Shown here: positions 22,401 to 32,122 of the stretch, in pieces
Layout of the letters: each line of letters starts with the position of its first letter
How positions within the stretch are numbered: the stretch's first letter is position 1
DNA from: Cotesia glomerata
Taxonomy: Eukaryota > Arthropoda > Insecta > Hymenoptera > Braconidae
Direction: 5' to 3'
DNA length: 64,000 bases
Assembly: GCF_020080835.1 (NCBI RefSeq)
Contig: NC_058160.1
Span: 19,021,152 to 19,085,151, forward strand
Program-made: the position numbers and the translations under genes
The notes under the pieces: generated by a model
What the model was told of the DNA's origin: nothing
The model's database searches: none
The model's input: only the letters and a program-made list of their open reading frames with translations

Positions 22401-25131
22401 ATTTATGGTAATGATTGCCATCATTCATTTTTAATAATTACCATTCCCGATAATAATTTTAATATTATTTACTTTTATGTTATTGGTTAAAATCTTGCAT
22501 AATAACTATTACCATCACGATAGTAATGAATACTATACACAGTATCACGATACACAGTAAAAAATTTTTCGTCATTGTGTAGAGTGTTAAAATTTGTGTG
22601 TTGAATATTATACTCTAGTGTGTAGAATTTAACATTCTAGTGTGTTAAATCATTAAATCAACACATGAGAATGTTAAATTCTATACACTAGAGTGTAATA
22701 TTCGAACACACAAATCTTAACACTCTACTCAATGACGAAAAATTTTTTACTGTGTACTAATAGTTACCATTATGATAGTAATGGTTACCATTATGATACT
22801 AATGGTTACCATTATGATACTAATGGTTATCATTATTATTGTAATGGTTACCATCGTATATTTAAATACTTCAATGTTGTTTTCAAATAGTCCTTTACGT
22901 AGATTTCTTTTGAAATTTACATTAAAATCAAATTTTTACGAGATTTTCCAAATAACTTCAAAACTATAGTTAATAACTAAATTCTGACAATTGAATTTTC
23001 ATATAATTATAAAAATATGAAGAATTCAAGCGAATACTCAAATGACAGGTCTCGATGAGTGTAACATCGGAATGAGTTTATGTTTTTAAAAATGTCAATA
23101 TTTAAGAAATGGCATTGTATCATTAGCTAATGATATTTTTCAAGATATAAGCTCATTTTGATATAACACTCATCGAAATCTTTCATTTGAATACCCTCAT
23201 GAATTTCTTATATATTTTATATATTTCACAATTGTATATATAAGAAATGATATTATATCTAGTCAGCTAATGATATTTTTAAAGATATAAGCTCATCTTG
23301 ACATAACACTCATGGAGACCTTTGATTATCCACATGAGTTTTTTATATATTCTATACATATTTATGCCTTATGTATTAAAATATAAATAGAATATAAAAA
23401 GTAATTAATTGAAAAGAAATTTCGATAATTTTTTGAAAAGTTATTTTGAATAATTTTGCATGCTTTTTTGCTTCTTAAATTATTGCTTCTTAACCCTAGA
23501 TTGGTCACCTCTTTTTTAGTTTCTCGCTCGCACGATAACGAGTCTCTATAGGTTGAGTAGTTGTTAGGCGGCGTCAGGCTCATCGGGTGACCAGTCTAGG
23601 GTTAAAAATCTCAGAAGATTGAAGCACATAATTACAAATACAAATGGCTACGCCTACATAATTTGACAACTGCAGATAATAGTCCACAATGTTTGTATAC
23701 CCGGGAAAAAATCAGCATGTATGATCGTGTTTGACCGCGCACGAATCAGGCATGATCATGCATGAACTGTGTATTATCGTGCATGAATCATGCATGATAA
23801 TACATGAATCGTGTATGATCATGCACGATTGTGCTAGGTAATACTCAATCGTGTACTTAAGCAAACGTTATTTTGCACGACCTGTCATGACTATGCATGA
23901 TCATACTCAATCATACTCGACGGTGCACGACTGTGTAACGTGAGAACTAAAAAAATCTTGTGTGAGTCTGGATGAAGGAGTATGGCCTTGTGTGGCCATA
24001 CAAAAAACTTGCTTGACCAAGCCTGATCATGCATGATTCATGCTTAATAAAGCTTGATCATGCATGAAGTTGTTTAAAACAGTGGAGACTATAATGTATG
24101 ACTGTACATACCCTTAAACGGCCATAAATGATTCATGCTTGACCAAGCTCGATTAGGCATGAACATTTGTAATTGAATAGAATAAGTAAGCATGAACCTG
24201 CTTGACTGCGTATAGCTTTGTACGATCATTCATGATTCTCATAGTATACGTTTATACACGGTCAAGAATGATCATGCATAGTTACTTCTGATCATGCATA
24301 ATCACGCATGCTGAAAAGTACATGATTAAGTATGGTCTTACACGATCATGCATTATTCATGCACGATTATATACAATTCATATGTGATCATATCTACTTC
24401 ATATCATATTCAAGCATGATCACGCGTGTTGATTTTTTCCGAAAGAAAGAAAAAATTAGAAAATTTATTTTAAAAGTTATGCAATATTCAAATTTTTACC
24501 ATTCTCCGAAATTTTCAAGTTTTTTTCAATATATTATAAACTATTTTTAATAAGATATTTTTTTTTCCAGAATTAGGAATTTTTGAAAATTGAAAAAAAA
24601 AATTTTTTTTTAATTAAAAAATTCATCTTTGAAAATAAAAAAAAAAACAAATCTTGAAAACTGCAGGATCCTGGAAAGTCAGTTAGAGATGTTATATAAG
24701 CAGATTAATACAAACAAAAACGTATAACATTCATTTATAAATACTTTCAACTTTACTTTTTCTCGTGAAAAACATATTTTTTTATAAAACAAGTACATTG
24801 AATAAAATTTATTTAAAACTAAATCACTTCTAATATTGTACTCAAGACACAATCACTGTAACGACGTACGAAAAATACAATATGTAGTAAAAATCTTCTA
24901 TTTTCTTTGTTTTTTATTTTTATAAAATAATGTTACATTTTATAGTATAATTTAGTTGCCATTCGGTAATATTACCTTGGCATAATAAACATTCATCTAT
25001 CTATCTATCCATCTATCAAAGATATTTAAAACATGGATTTTCCATGATTAAATAAGACCATAATTCTAAAAATAAAACTCACCAGTACCGGTAAACAAAA
25101 GAATGCTCAGCAAATAAAAATACATTCCCAT
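19473..25131 (-). CDS. Small secreted protein, candidate peptide precursor (four exons, 168 aa)
   Basis: The exons on the minus strand are 25131-25083, 22141-22061, 20083-19836 and 19601-19473. Each junction is GT-AG and the phases (1, 1, 0) join without a stop: 49+81+248+129 = 507 bases. Residues 1-16 (MGMYFYLLSILLFTGT) form a hydrophobic signal peptide with no other membrane segment, so secretion is expected. Residues 17-43 (DVNGLIIPEELPSILSLVFA to PPVKK) end in a dibasic site. Residues 44-84 hold a Gly-rich segment, TDSRIGLGFRLGEHADFQTI, then a tetrabasic KRRR followed by Gln (a potential pyroglutamate). A further dibasic site (NSRFWKKS) and a basic/aromatic C-terminus (ENWLFKWSREFEK) follow. 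No cysteines are present. I do not recognise the family; a neuropeptide or hormone precursor is one reading, an unclassified secreted protein another. It converges on Dbx. Its introns hold several short inverted-repeat elements. Confidence 0.75.
19681..19797. repeat. Short perfect hairpin, arms of about 52 bases
   Basis: 'aaaaaagtattgagacaaag' on the left is mirrored by 'ctttgtctcaatgctttttt' on the right around a 13-base loop. It lies inside intron 3 of the secreted-protein gene, 38 bases beyond the splice donor. Confidence 0.8.
20795..20960 (+). repeat. Very diverged GAGCTC-family fragment
   Basis: 'ggttgactctgtaggccatt', 'ccttccgct', 'gagctcttc' and 'cgaacgaatcaacc' appear in family order with many changes. 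It lies in intron 2 of the secreted-protein gene. Confidence 0.45.
21035..21567. mobile_element. Inverted-repeat element with CACGGAAAGAAAA ends, containing a tRNA-like block
   Basis: The left end CACGGAAAGAAAATTGTACG and the right end AGGATTTTTTTTCCGTG are inverted. Internal 'aacatcgtaatttt' motifs recur at both sides. At 21200-21280 the minus strand reads like a tRNA 3' half ('ccaggttcgattcctcggtg'). No protein is encoded. It is inside intron 2 of the secreted-protein gene. Confidence 0.6.
22551..22756. mobile_element. Palindromic MITE (TACACAGTAAAAAATTTTTC ends)
   Basis: The arms are near-perfect inverted copies over about 90 bases ('gtcattgtgtagagtgttaa' against 'cttaacactctactcaatga'). 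It is nested in another repetitive tract (22390-22860) made of 'ggttaccattatgatac' units. It lies in intron 1 of the secreted-protein gene. Confidence 0.75.
23702..24441. mobile_element. Inverted-repeat element filled with CATGATCATGCA-type repeats
   Basis: The ends CGGGAAAAAATCAGCATG and CACGCGTGTTGATTTTTTCCG are inverted. The 740 bases between consist of degenerate palindromic units (catgatcatgcatgaatcgt). No coding frame of note. It lies in intron 1 of the secreted-protein gene. Confidence 0.6.
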
Positions 25132-26160
25132 TATGTCGATTGTATTTACCTTGTGGTAGACCAACACATTTTCATTTATACGAAAGTGAAATTAGTAATA
25201 AGTATATAAATTACAAAACGAATAATTTTTCGCCGAGAAATTGAAATCGTTGTGAGTTTAGCGACGATCAAAGACTGACTACATCTTGTCATTGGATTCA
25301 ATATGAATACAGGAAGGTGTGGTAAAATAAATTATTAAGTGAAAGGTGTAATGAATTGAGAATTGAGGTCAGTTTTCTCAAGTCCATTGTCCACAACCTG
25401 TAACTCTCTCTTACTGATCACACTCTAAAAAAAAATAATTAACATGGAATCATATAAGAAAATATATAAAAAAATTGTATGCCACATAGATCTGATTTAT
25501 ATTTTCTTTTCCGAAAACGTACACGAACAATTTTTGAAAAATATTGAAATTTTTCGAAAAACGCTAAGAGCTAAATAACACTCTAACCGGTAAATCACCA
25601 GTTTTAATCTGTTTCCGACAGCAATAATTCATATTTTTTCATATCAGTGCAGAGATATATGCACTGATAAAAAATTTAACTTGATTCAAGAGAAGAAATC
25701 TTGAAATAAGAATACCATTTTGATGAAAATGATTTTCTTGAGTCAAAAGGATAAATTCTTATAGGCAGGTATATAAAAATTGTTTTTGTACGTTTTTGAC
25801 AAAAAAAAATATAAATTAGATTTTAATGATGTGACGTTCCAGCTAATTTTAGAATTATTAAAAATTAACAATTAAATTTAAAATCTAATTTTAATATTTT
25901 TTTTAATATTATTGCTGCTATGTAATTCATAGTCAGCAAGGTTCCAGGAATGTTTTGATAAGAGAGTCGCCGGACTCGGATCTAAACTCGTGAGATCGGG
26001 GCTCCAACGACTTCTCTGGCTAGGGTAACCCGAGATGCAACGTTCGCACTTTTAATTATTGTAATTTTATTGTACTGGATCAGAAAAATCAAAGCAGGCA
26101 GTCAGCCGACAAACTGACTGACTCTTTTAAATTGAAGTATTTTAATATACCACCTATTAA
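24442..26160. other. AT-rich sequence, exon 1 and 5' flank of the secreted-protein gene, nothing else recognised
   Basis: It contains exon 1 at 25083-25131. A minus-strand TATATA lies about 75 bases before the start codon and could be a TATA box, but this is weak. A diverged MITE relative ('actgataaaaaatttaactt') is at 25662-25770. 25935-26050 is a GC-richer non-coding patch of unknown origin. Confidence 0.4.
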
Positions 26161-26164
26161 TATA

Positions 26165-26310
26165 ATCCGAACAAAAACAGTTTCACTGTAAAAAATTGCG
26201 CCAAGGCCACGTTCATAAAACTCATCTCAATAACATTTGCACTTTACAAAAAAAATTAGGCTCGTTTTAATAATTTTCATTCTCTACAAAAAGATGTGAA
26301 ATACAAAAAA
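26165..26310. repeat. Left half of a foldback element, cut by an assembly gap
   Basis: 'atccgaacaaaaacagtttc' followed by 'gcgccaaggccacgttcata' matches the arm of the foldback at 36339-36850 at its end and, over all ~145 bases, the inverted half at 54500-54646. The 100-N gap follows directly. Confidence 0.75.
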
Positions 26311-26410
26311 NNNNNNNNNNNNNNNNNNNNNNNNNNNNNNNNNNNNNNNNNNNNNNNNNNNNNNNNNNNNNNNNNNNNNNNNNNNNNNNNNNNNNNNNNN
26401 NNNNNNNNNN
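26311..26410. other. Assembly gap of 100 N
   Basis: Exactly 100 unknown bases, a conventional gap size; the true distance is unknown. Confidence 0.99.
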
Positions 26411-29400
26411 GGGTTAATGGAGTGATGAGAAGATGGGATGAGGCAGATGGGAGGTGGAGGCTCCAGGAGGGAAACGAGTAAGGGTGGAGGTTGGTAATAA
26501 TAACAGGAAGGGGGTAAAAAAGCGGGGGAAATTATGGGGGGAGGGATAAGCGTTGTAAGTAAAGCAGTTAATGGGGGGAAAGGTTCTTATCAAATAGCCT
26601 TTTGGAACGTGGTAGGTGTAAGGAACAAAGAAGAGTACTTCTGGGCTGGATTAAGAGAGTGGGACATAGTGGTGTTAATTGAAACATGGGTGAATAAACA
26701 GAGATGGTCCAATGTCAAAGATTCATGTAAAAAGGAATTTAGATGGGACATCCAGGAGGCAGTGATTCCGAAAGGAAGAGGGAGACCGAAGGGTGGAATT
26801 TTAGTAGGGGTGAAGGAAGGGATCGAATTAGGGAATAAAGGAAAATGGGATGTGGAAGAGTGGGTGGAAAGAGAAGTGAGACTTGGAGAAGAATGGTGGT
26901 GGATAATCGGAATTTATGTTAACGGAGATTTGGAAAGAAAAAAGGATCTAATGAGTAGGTGGCTGGATGAAACGCGGGATAGTAAGGTTATAATGGGTGG
27001 AGACTTTAATGCATGGACGGCTGCGGAAGGGGGGATTAAGATAGTCGAGGATGAGCTGGTAAAGAGTCTGAGGAGGTCAAAGGATCAGGTCATTAACAAG
27101 GAAGGTAAGGACCTCTGTAAGTTTCTCGAGGAGAGAGGCTGGGCAATTCTAAATGGCTGTATAAAGGGCGACGAGGAAGGAGATTGGACTTTTATAGGGG
27201 AGAGAGGCAGCTTAGTGATTGACCTGGTCATCATGGAGGAAAGGGGCTGGGATAAAGTGTCCAAGGTGACAGTTGAGGATAGGACCGAATCGGACCATTT
27301 ACCTGTTGAAGTTAAAGTTGAGGTGCAAGGGAAGAGGCCAAGGATGGGCAGAGGGAAGCTCAACAAGGGGCTGGGGAGAGGAATATGGGACAAAGATGAT
27401 ATAGAGAAGTTCCAGAAAGCATTTGGTAAAGAAGACAGTGGAGGAGATTCATTAAAAGAAGACTGGAAAGCCTTGAGAGAGAGAATTAAGGAGGCTATAA
27501 AGGAAACGGAAAAAGTTAAAAGAAATACGAGTGGTATGGCTAACTGGTGGGATGAGGAGTGCAGGGAAGAAAAGAGAAAACTAAGGAGAGTCTTACAAAG
27601 ATGCCAAAAAGGAAAAATAAGGATGAAGGAGTACATTAGGGTTAAAAAATGCAACGAGAAGATGTGTAAGGAGAAGAAGAAGGCAGCACTCGAGGAATGG
27701 GAAGAGCGGGTTAAAAATGCGCAATCAGAAGGACAGATTTGGAAGGTGGTAAATGAGGGTAGAAAAAGAAGAGGGACAATAAACGCAGATATAGAAATGG
27801 AGAAGTGGGATGAACATTTCAGGGAGTCGCTGGGGGGAAAAGAAGACATGATAAGGAGGGAATGCTCTGTGAAAGAGGAAAACCCAGAGGAGAGGGATGA
27901 GATGGAAGAAGGAGATATCACGTTAGAGGAAGTAAAAGATATGGTCAAAAAGATGAAAGATCTCAAAGCGATGGGGGAAGATGGGATTCCAAACGAGGCG
28001 TGGAGATATGGGGAGGGGGAGGAGGAAATTATATTAGAACTGTGGAAAGTTTGTTAGAGGGTCTGGGTTGGTGAAGGGTGGCCGGAAGAATGGAAAGACG
28101 GGGTAGTGGTTCCAAGCGTTAAGAAAGGAGATGGAAAGAGGGTAGATGATTATAGGGGGATCACGATCACGCAGACTGCGTACAAGGTGTATGTAGGAAT
28201 ACTGGAGAGGAGGCTTAAGAGGGAGGTCGAAGGGAAAAGAATCTTACCGGAAACACAAGCAGGTTTTAGGGAAGGAAGGGGGACGATAGACCACATATAT
28301 GTTCTAAATTACCTCATTAATAGAGAGATAGCAAAGAAAAAAGGGAAGCTAGTAATTTTGTTTGTGGATTTTAAAGCGGCCTTCGACACTGTAGATAGGG
28401 ATGAGCTGGTGAAAGGGATGATTAAGAAGGGAGTAAGTTTAGGATTGGTAAGGAGATGTGAACAGGTGCTGAGAGAGACGTGTTCCAGGGTGAAGATAGG
28501 AGGGGAGTATGGGAAAAAATTTTGGACGGACAAGGGGGTAAGACAAGAGTGTCCTCTCAGTCCTTTATTGTTCGTTTTATTTCTAGCGGACCTGGAGGAG
28601 GAACTGGAAAAGGATAGATGGGAAGGGGTGGACTTATTAGGAGGTAAAAAGGTTTACTCCTTGGCGTACGCAGACGATGTTGCAATGCTAGCGAAAGAGG
28701 AAGAGGTTATGAGAGGAATGATAAGAACGCTGAAAAGATACGTAGACAGTAAAAAGTTGGTAGTAAATGTAGGAAAGTCGAAGATAATGAGGTGTAAGAA
28801 AGGTGGAGGTAGAAAGAGAAAAATAGCTTGGAGATTGAAAGAAAAAGAGTTGGAGGAGTTGGGTAGATACACGTACCTGGGTTACGTGTTAAGGGTGAAT
28901 GGATATCAAGGAGTGCATGTGAGAGAGAGAATGGTAAAAGGGGCAAAAATCTTAGGGCAAGTGTGGGGTTTAGGAAAAAGGAAGTTTGGTAAGGATTGGG
29001 CTAAGAGATTGTGGTTGTTTGACAAGTTATTATGGTCTGTAATGAGCTATGGGGTGAAGATTTGGGGTTGGAAATGTCGGAAAAAGATTGAAAGAGTACA
29101 GGAAAGATACTTGAGATGAGTGCTTTGAGTTTCGAGGAGAGTGGCTGGTTATTTGGTAAGGGAAGAGCTGCAAAGAGACAGGTTGGAGGGTAAAGCTGGG
29201 ATGAGAGCGTGGAGTTACGAAAAAAGGATTGAGCAAGGGGGAGGTGGTCAATTAGCTTGGAGATGTAGAATGGAGATGAGAAAAAGAATAAGAGCAGGGA
29301 GAGGCTTGGTAGGTTGGGAATTAGAGAGGGAAGATTACTTTAAATAAGAGGATGGAATCTTCTAGAGGTGGAAAAGAGCTGAGAGGAAAGGTGCATGAAA

Positions 29401-29729
29401 GGAGAGGATTTCGTAAGACTGGAAAAAAGAAGGCAAGAGAAGGAAAGGTGGAACAGGATAAGTGAAGCTAGAAGTAATAGGGATTACAAATTTATAAAGG
29501 GACCAGGAATACCCGGATATCTTAAAGAACAATGGAGTGAAGAAAGATGGAGTAGGTCGGCGAGATTTAGGTTAGGAGATGTACTGAAGGGGGGCAGGTA
29601 CTGGGAGAATGAGGAGGATAGGCTATGCAGCGTTTGTCATTTAGAAGAGGAGACGTGGGAGCATGTTTGGGAGGTGTGTTCTGGGCTAGGAGTGGACAGA
29701 GGGTGGCAGGAGATGAGATCAGAAGTACT
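26411..29729 (+). mobile_element. Purine-rich non-LTR retrotransposon, 5' end lost in the gap
   Basis: It encodes an APE endonuclease, reverse transcriptase and C-terminal CCHC in one frame with four in-frame stops in the readable part (28055, 29117, 29126, 29345) and a frame change near 29350-29395. The coding strand is strikingly purine-rich throughout. It ends at 29729 because a minus-strand LINE is inserted there; the true 3' end is not seen. The clade is unresolved: the RT motif GVRQECPLSP resembles the GxRQGCPLSP of L1, RTE and R2-like groups, not the GVPQGS of R1 and Jockey. Confidence 0.8.
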
Positions 29730-29735
29730 GATTGA
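26534..29735 (+). pseudogene. Endonuclease-reverse transcriptase of a non-LTR element, four nonsense codons and a frameshift
   Basis: The endonuclease occupies the first ~250 codons: IAFWNVVGVRNKEEYFW, an ETWVNK motif, VIMGGDFNAWT and ESDHLPVEV (the catalytic SDH). An in-frame TAG at 28055 interrupts the frame between finger and palm. RT motifs then follow: YRGITITQTAYKVYVGIL, AGFREGRGTID, LFVDFKAAFDTVDRDEL (first catalytic Asp present), GVRQECPLSPLLF and LAYADDVAML. Two TGA codons at 29117 and 29126 interrupt ERYLR..VL..VSRR. After a frame change the tail at 29395-29735 holds CSVCHLEEETWEHVWEVC, a CCHC. All catalytic motifs are intact, so the decay looks recent and mostly by point changes. 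Replication by target-primed reverse transcription is family knowledge. Confidence 0.82.
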
Positions 29736-30032
29736 TTGATTGATTGATAAATTTATTCATGCCAAGGCACAGGCCAAATAGCAATTTAAATCCAAAATAT
29801 TTACATCTTAAAAATTTATATTATTAAATGTAAGTACATAATTCTTAACCTAAATTTTAGAATAATATTGCAAAAAATAATATTTCAAATTTACTTTCTT
29901 TCAAAAACTCTTACATTTTTAAACTTTTTTTAAGCTGATTCGACTAATATCTTAATTTAAGTCCTTTAATTAGTATAAAAAGTATAACAAGTACTGTAAT
30001 CAACAAATTTAATTTATCAATTGTTTAATTTA

Positions 30033-31319
30033 TCAACTGTCTAAATTTAGCAAATATTCAAAAACTTTATTTTTGAAGACTTCACTGCTACTCGAATTTA
30101 CAATTTCAACAGGTAATTCTTCCCACTTACGAATAACGGAGATCAAGAAGGAGTGCTCCATATAGGTGGTAGCAAAATGAGGTAGTTTGAAGGTAGTATG
30201 TTTTTTAGTTGCTAGCCTATTAGAACGTCTAACATCAATGTCTTTAATGAATAGTTCTCGTAAATACTTGGGCTTTTTAACTTGAAGTAACTTATAAAAA
30301 TAACAGCTCATGTAGTACATTCGGCGATACTTTACAGACAACCATCCCAGTTCGCGCCTGAAAGGTGAAATATGCTCATCTTTTTTGAGATTAAAGATAA
30401 ATCTGATAGAGCAGTTAATCACACGTTGTAGCTTTAAATTGTTAACAGAAGTTGAGTCTACCAATACAACGGAACAATAGTCAACGAGTGGTAGGATGGT
30501 TGCTGATACTAGTAATTTTCTTATAGGAGTTGAAAAGATGTTTTTCCTAACTTTGAGACAATGCAGAGCTGAGTTCACTTTACTAACTATCTGAGTGACG
30601 TGGTAGTTCCATGACAGATTTCTACTTAGTTGAATACCTAAGCACTTGGTATCGTTAACGTAGGGTATTATGACACCATTTACTACTATTGGTGGTAGAT
30701 CCAAGTCCTCAAGCTTTTTCAACTTACTATTAGAGCCTAAGATCATAGCCTTTGTTTTAGCTAGGTTGACTTCTAATCCATGGTCTCTTGCCCAGTCAGC
30801 AACTGATTGTGCATCTGAGTTGACCCTCCAGACAGCATCATGTAGCTGATAGAAAAATAAGTGAGAGTATATGTATTTGTTGTCAGCAAACAATCCATGC
30901 TTGCAATATACCAGCCGTTGAGCCACAGAATTCATGACTATTAGAAACAGCATTGGACCCAGAACAGATCCCTGCGGAACACCAGATGACGTTTTTAGTA
31001 GTTGAATTGGAGTCCCAATATCGTTTAATATTGATTGAGATCGACCCGACAAGTAAGAGAAAAACCAATTTATTGTTTCCTTTGAAAAACCAAGCTCAAA
31101 TAGTGCAACCAATATATCTTTGGGATCGACATAGTCGAAAGCTTTACTCAAGTCAAACAATACTAATATAGTAAGCTTACTGTTGTCCATTGCTTGTCGA
31201 AGATCATCAGTGAGTCTCAATAACGCTGTTTGCGTACTGTAATGTTTCCTAAATCCAGACTGAAAAGGATCAAATAGCTCATTGTATATAGAATAAGCGA
31301 AAGGAAATTTAGTATAGCC
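30033..31319 (-). pseudogene. LINE reverse transcriptase, active-site YADD altered to FADN
   Basis: The frame is open for about 428 codons up to the SINE-like junction. Motifs in order: FQSGFRKHYSTQTALLRL, LFDLSKAFDYVD (first catalytic Asp), SSGVPQGSVLGPMLFL, then GLFADNKYIYS where FADD or YADD is expected, KCLGIQLSRNLSW, and the thumb and C-terminal domain ending FEYLLNLDS. GVPQGS places it with Jockey, CR1 or L2-type elements. The second Asp of the polymerase pair is Asn here, so even this long open frame should be inactive. The 5' side joins directly to a tRNA-like unit. Confidence 0.85.
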
Positions 31320-31556
31320 CGGATAGCTCAAATGGTAGAGTAGCCGAAATGTCTTCGGAAGGTTCTGGGTTCGAATCCCAGTCCGAGCTATCTAATAATT
31401 CTTTCTCGCATATTAGTCACATATAAAGTCACATTAAGATGATCCTCTCCACATTCCTTTCTCAATCCTTTCCTACCAATATCCTGTTACGTGAATGTGG
31501 AACGCTTCACGTAATAATTACCGTAACTCCTATCCTTTCCCGCTTGAGATACTCCG
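31318..31556 (+). mobile_element. tRNA-derived SINE-like unit 1
   Basis: The head 'cccggatagctcaaatggta' (A-box) and 'ctgggttcgaatcccag' (perfect T-arm and B-box) fold as a near-complete tRNA with one acceptor mismatch and an imperfect anticodon stem. About 165 bases of unrelated body follow, with a short palindrome 'acgtgaatgtggaacgcttc'. It lies between RT and endonuclease parts of the minus-strand LINE, so it is an insertion, not a native tRNA gene. Confidence 0.6.
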
Positions 31557-31700
31557 GTTGATTTAAATGATCAGAAGTTGAAATATGGAGTACTTTAGCT
31601 TTTAAAGATTTGTGAATAAGACAAGCCACACCTCCACTTTGAATATAGCGATCAGTATATTCCATAAATAAACCCAGTAATATTATCTTTACCGTAAGAT
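31557..31700 (-). pseudogene. LINE endonuclease fragment (middle part)
   Basis: The minus strand reads YTDRYIQSGGVACLIHKS then LKAKVLHISTSDHLNQPEY, the GGVACxIHKSLK segment of APE endonucleases in this LINE group. It is bounded on both sides by SINE-like units. Confidence 0.7.
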
Positions 31701-31759
31701 GGACGGTGGCGTTGTTTGCTCGGTGGGTTTTATATACGTGACTGAATAAAGTAGTCAGT

Positions 31760-31945
31760 ACTTGTCTCGGATAGCTTAACTGGTAGAGCCCTTGGCGCGT
31801 AACCGAAAGATCTGGGTTCGATTCCCAGTCTGGGCTGTCTGATTATTTTTTCAATTACGGAAAAAATTCCCACTGAGTAGGTCCCCCCCTTTCCCCTATC
31901 CGTTCTTTCCCAACTCCCTTAAAATTTGCTTTGATATGGCATATG
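31760..31945 (+). mobile_element. tRNA-derived SINE-like unit 2
   Basis: 'ggatagcttaactggtagag' and 'ctgggttcgattcccag' repeat the tRNA-like head of unit 1, with 'ggcgcgtaaccgaaagat' in the anticodon region. The body differs but ends in a similar 'cctatccgttctttcccaac' pyrimidine-rich stretch. It is inserted in the LINE endonuclease. Confidence 0.6.
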
Positions 31946-32122
31946 TATGCTTCAGGATTCGGTCCCTACGAATGATAAAATAATCATCCAGTGATAAAAT
32001 TTCATCATCCAATGTGGGCTTTAACCAAGTCTCTACAATTATTATAATGTCGGGTTTCGTGTTAATAACCAAATCAAGAAACTAAGCAATATGACCAATA
32101 ACACTGTTTATATTCTAACTTA
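31946..32122 (-). pseudogene. LINE endonuclease fragment (N-terminal part)
   Basis: The minus strand reads FLDLVINTKPDIIIIVETW then LKPTLDDEILSLDDYFIIRR, including the catalytic ETWL motif of APE endonucleases. The DDE transposon is inserted just before it on the minus strand. Confidence 0.75.

Noticed and set aside
27085..27966. 293-codon Ser/Phe-rich minus-strand frame
   Set aside because: Antisense of the purine-rich endonuclease frame, where stop codons are rare because the opposite strand is pyrimidine-rich.
31318..31391. Functional tRNA gene
   Set aside because: Good T-arm but weak anticodon stem and an acceptor mismatch, with a second similar unit nearby inside the same LINE; read as SINE heads.
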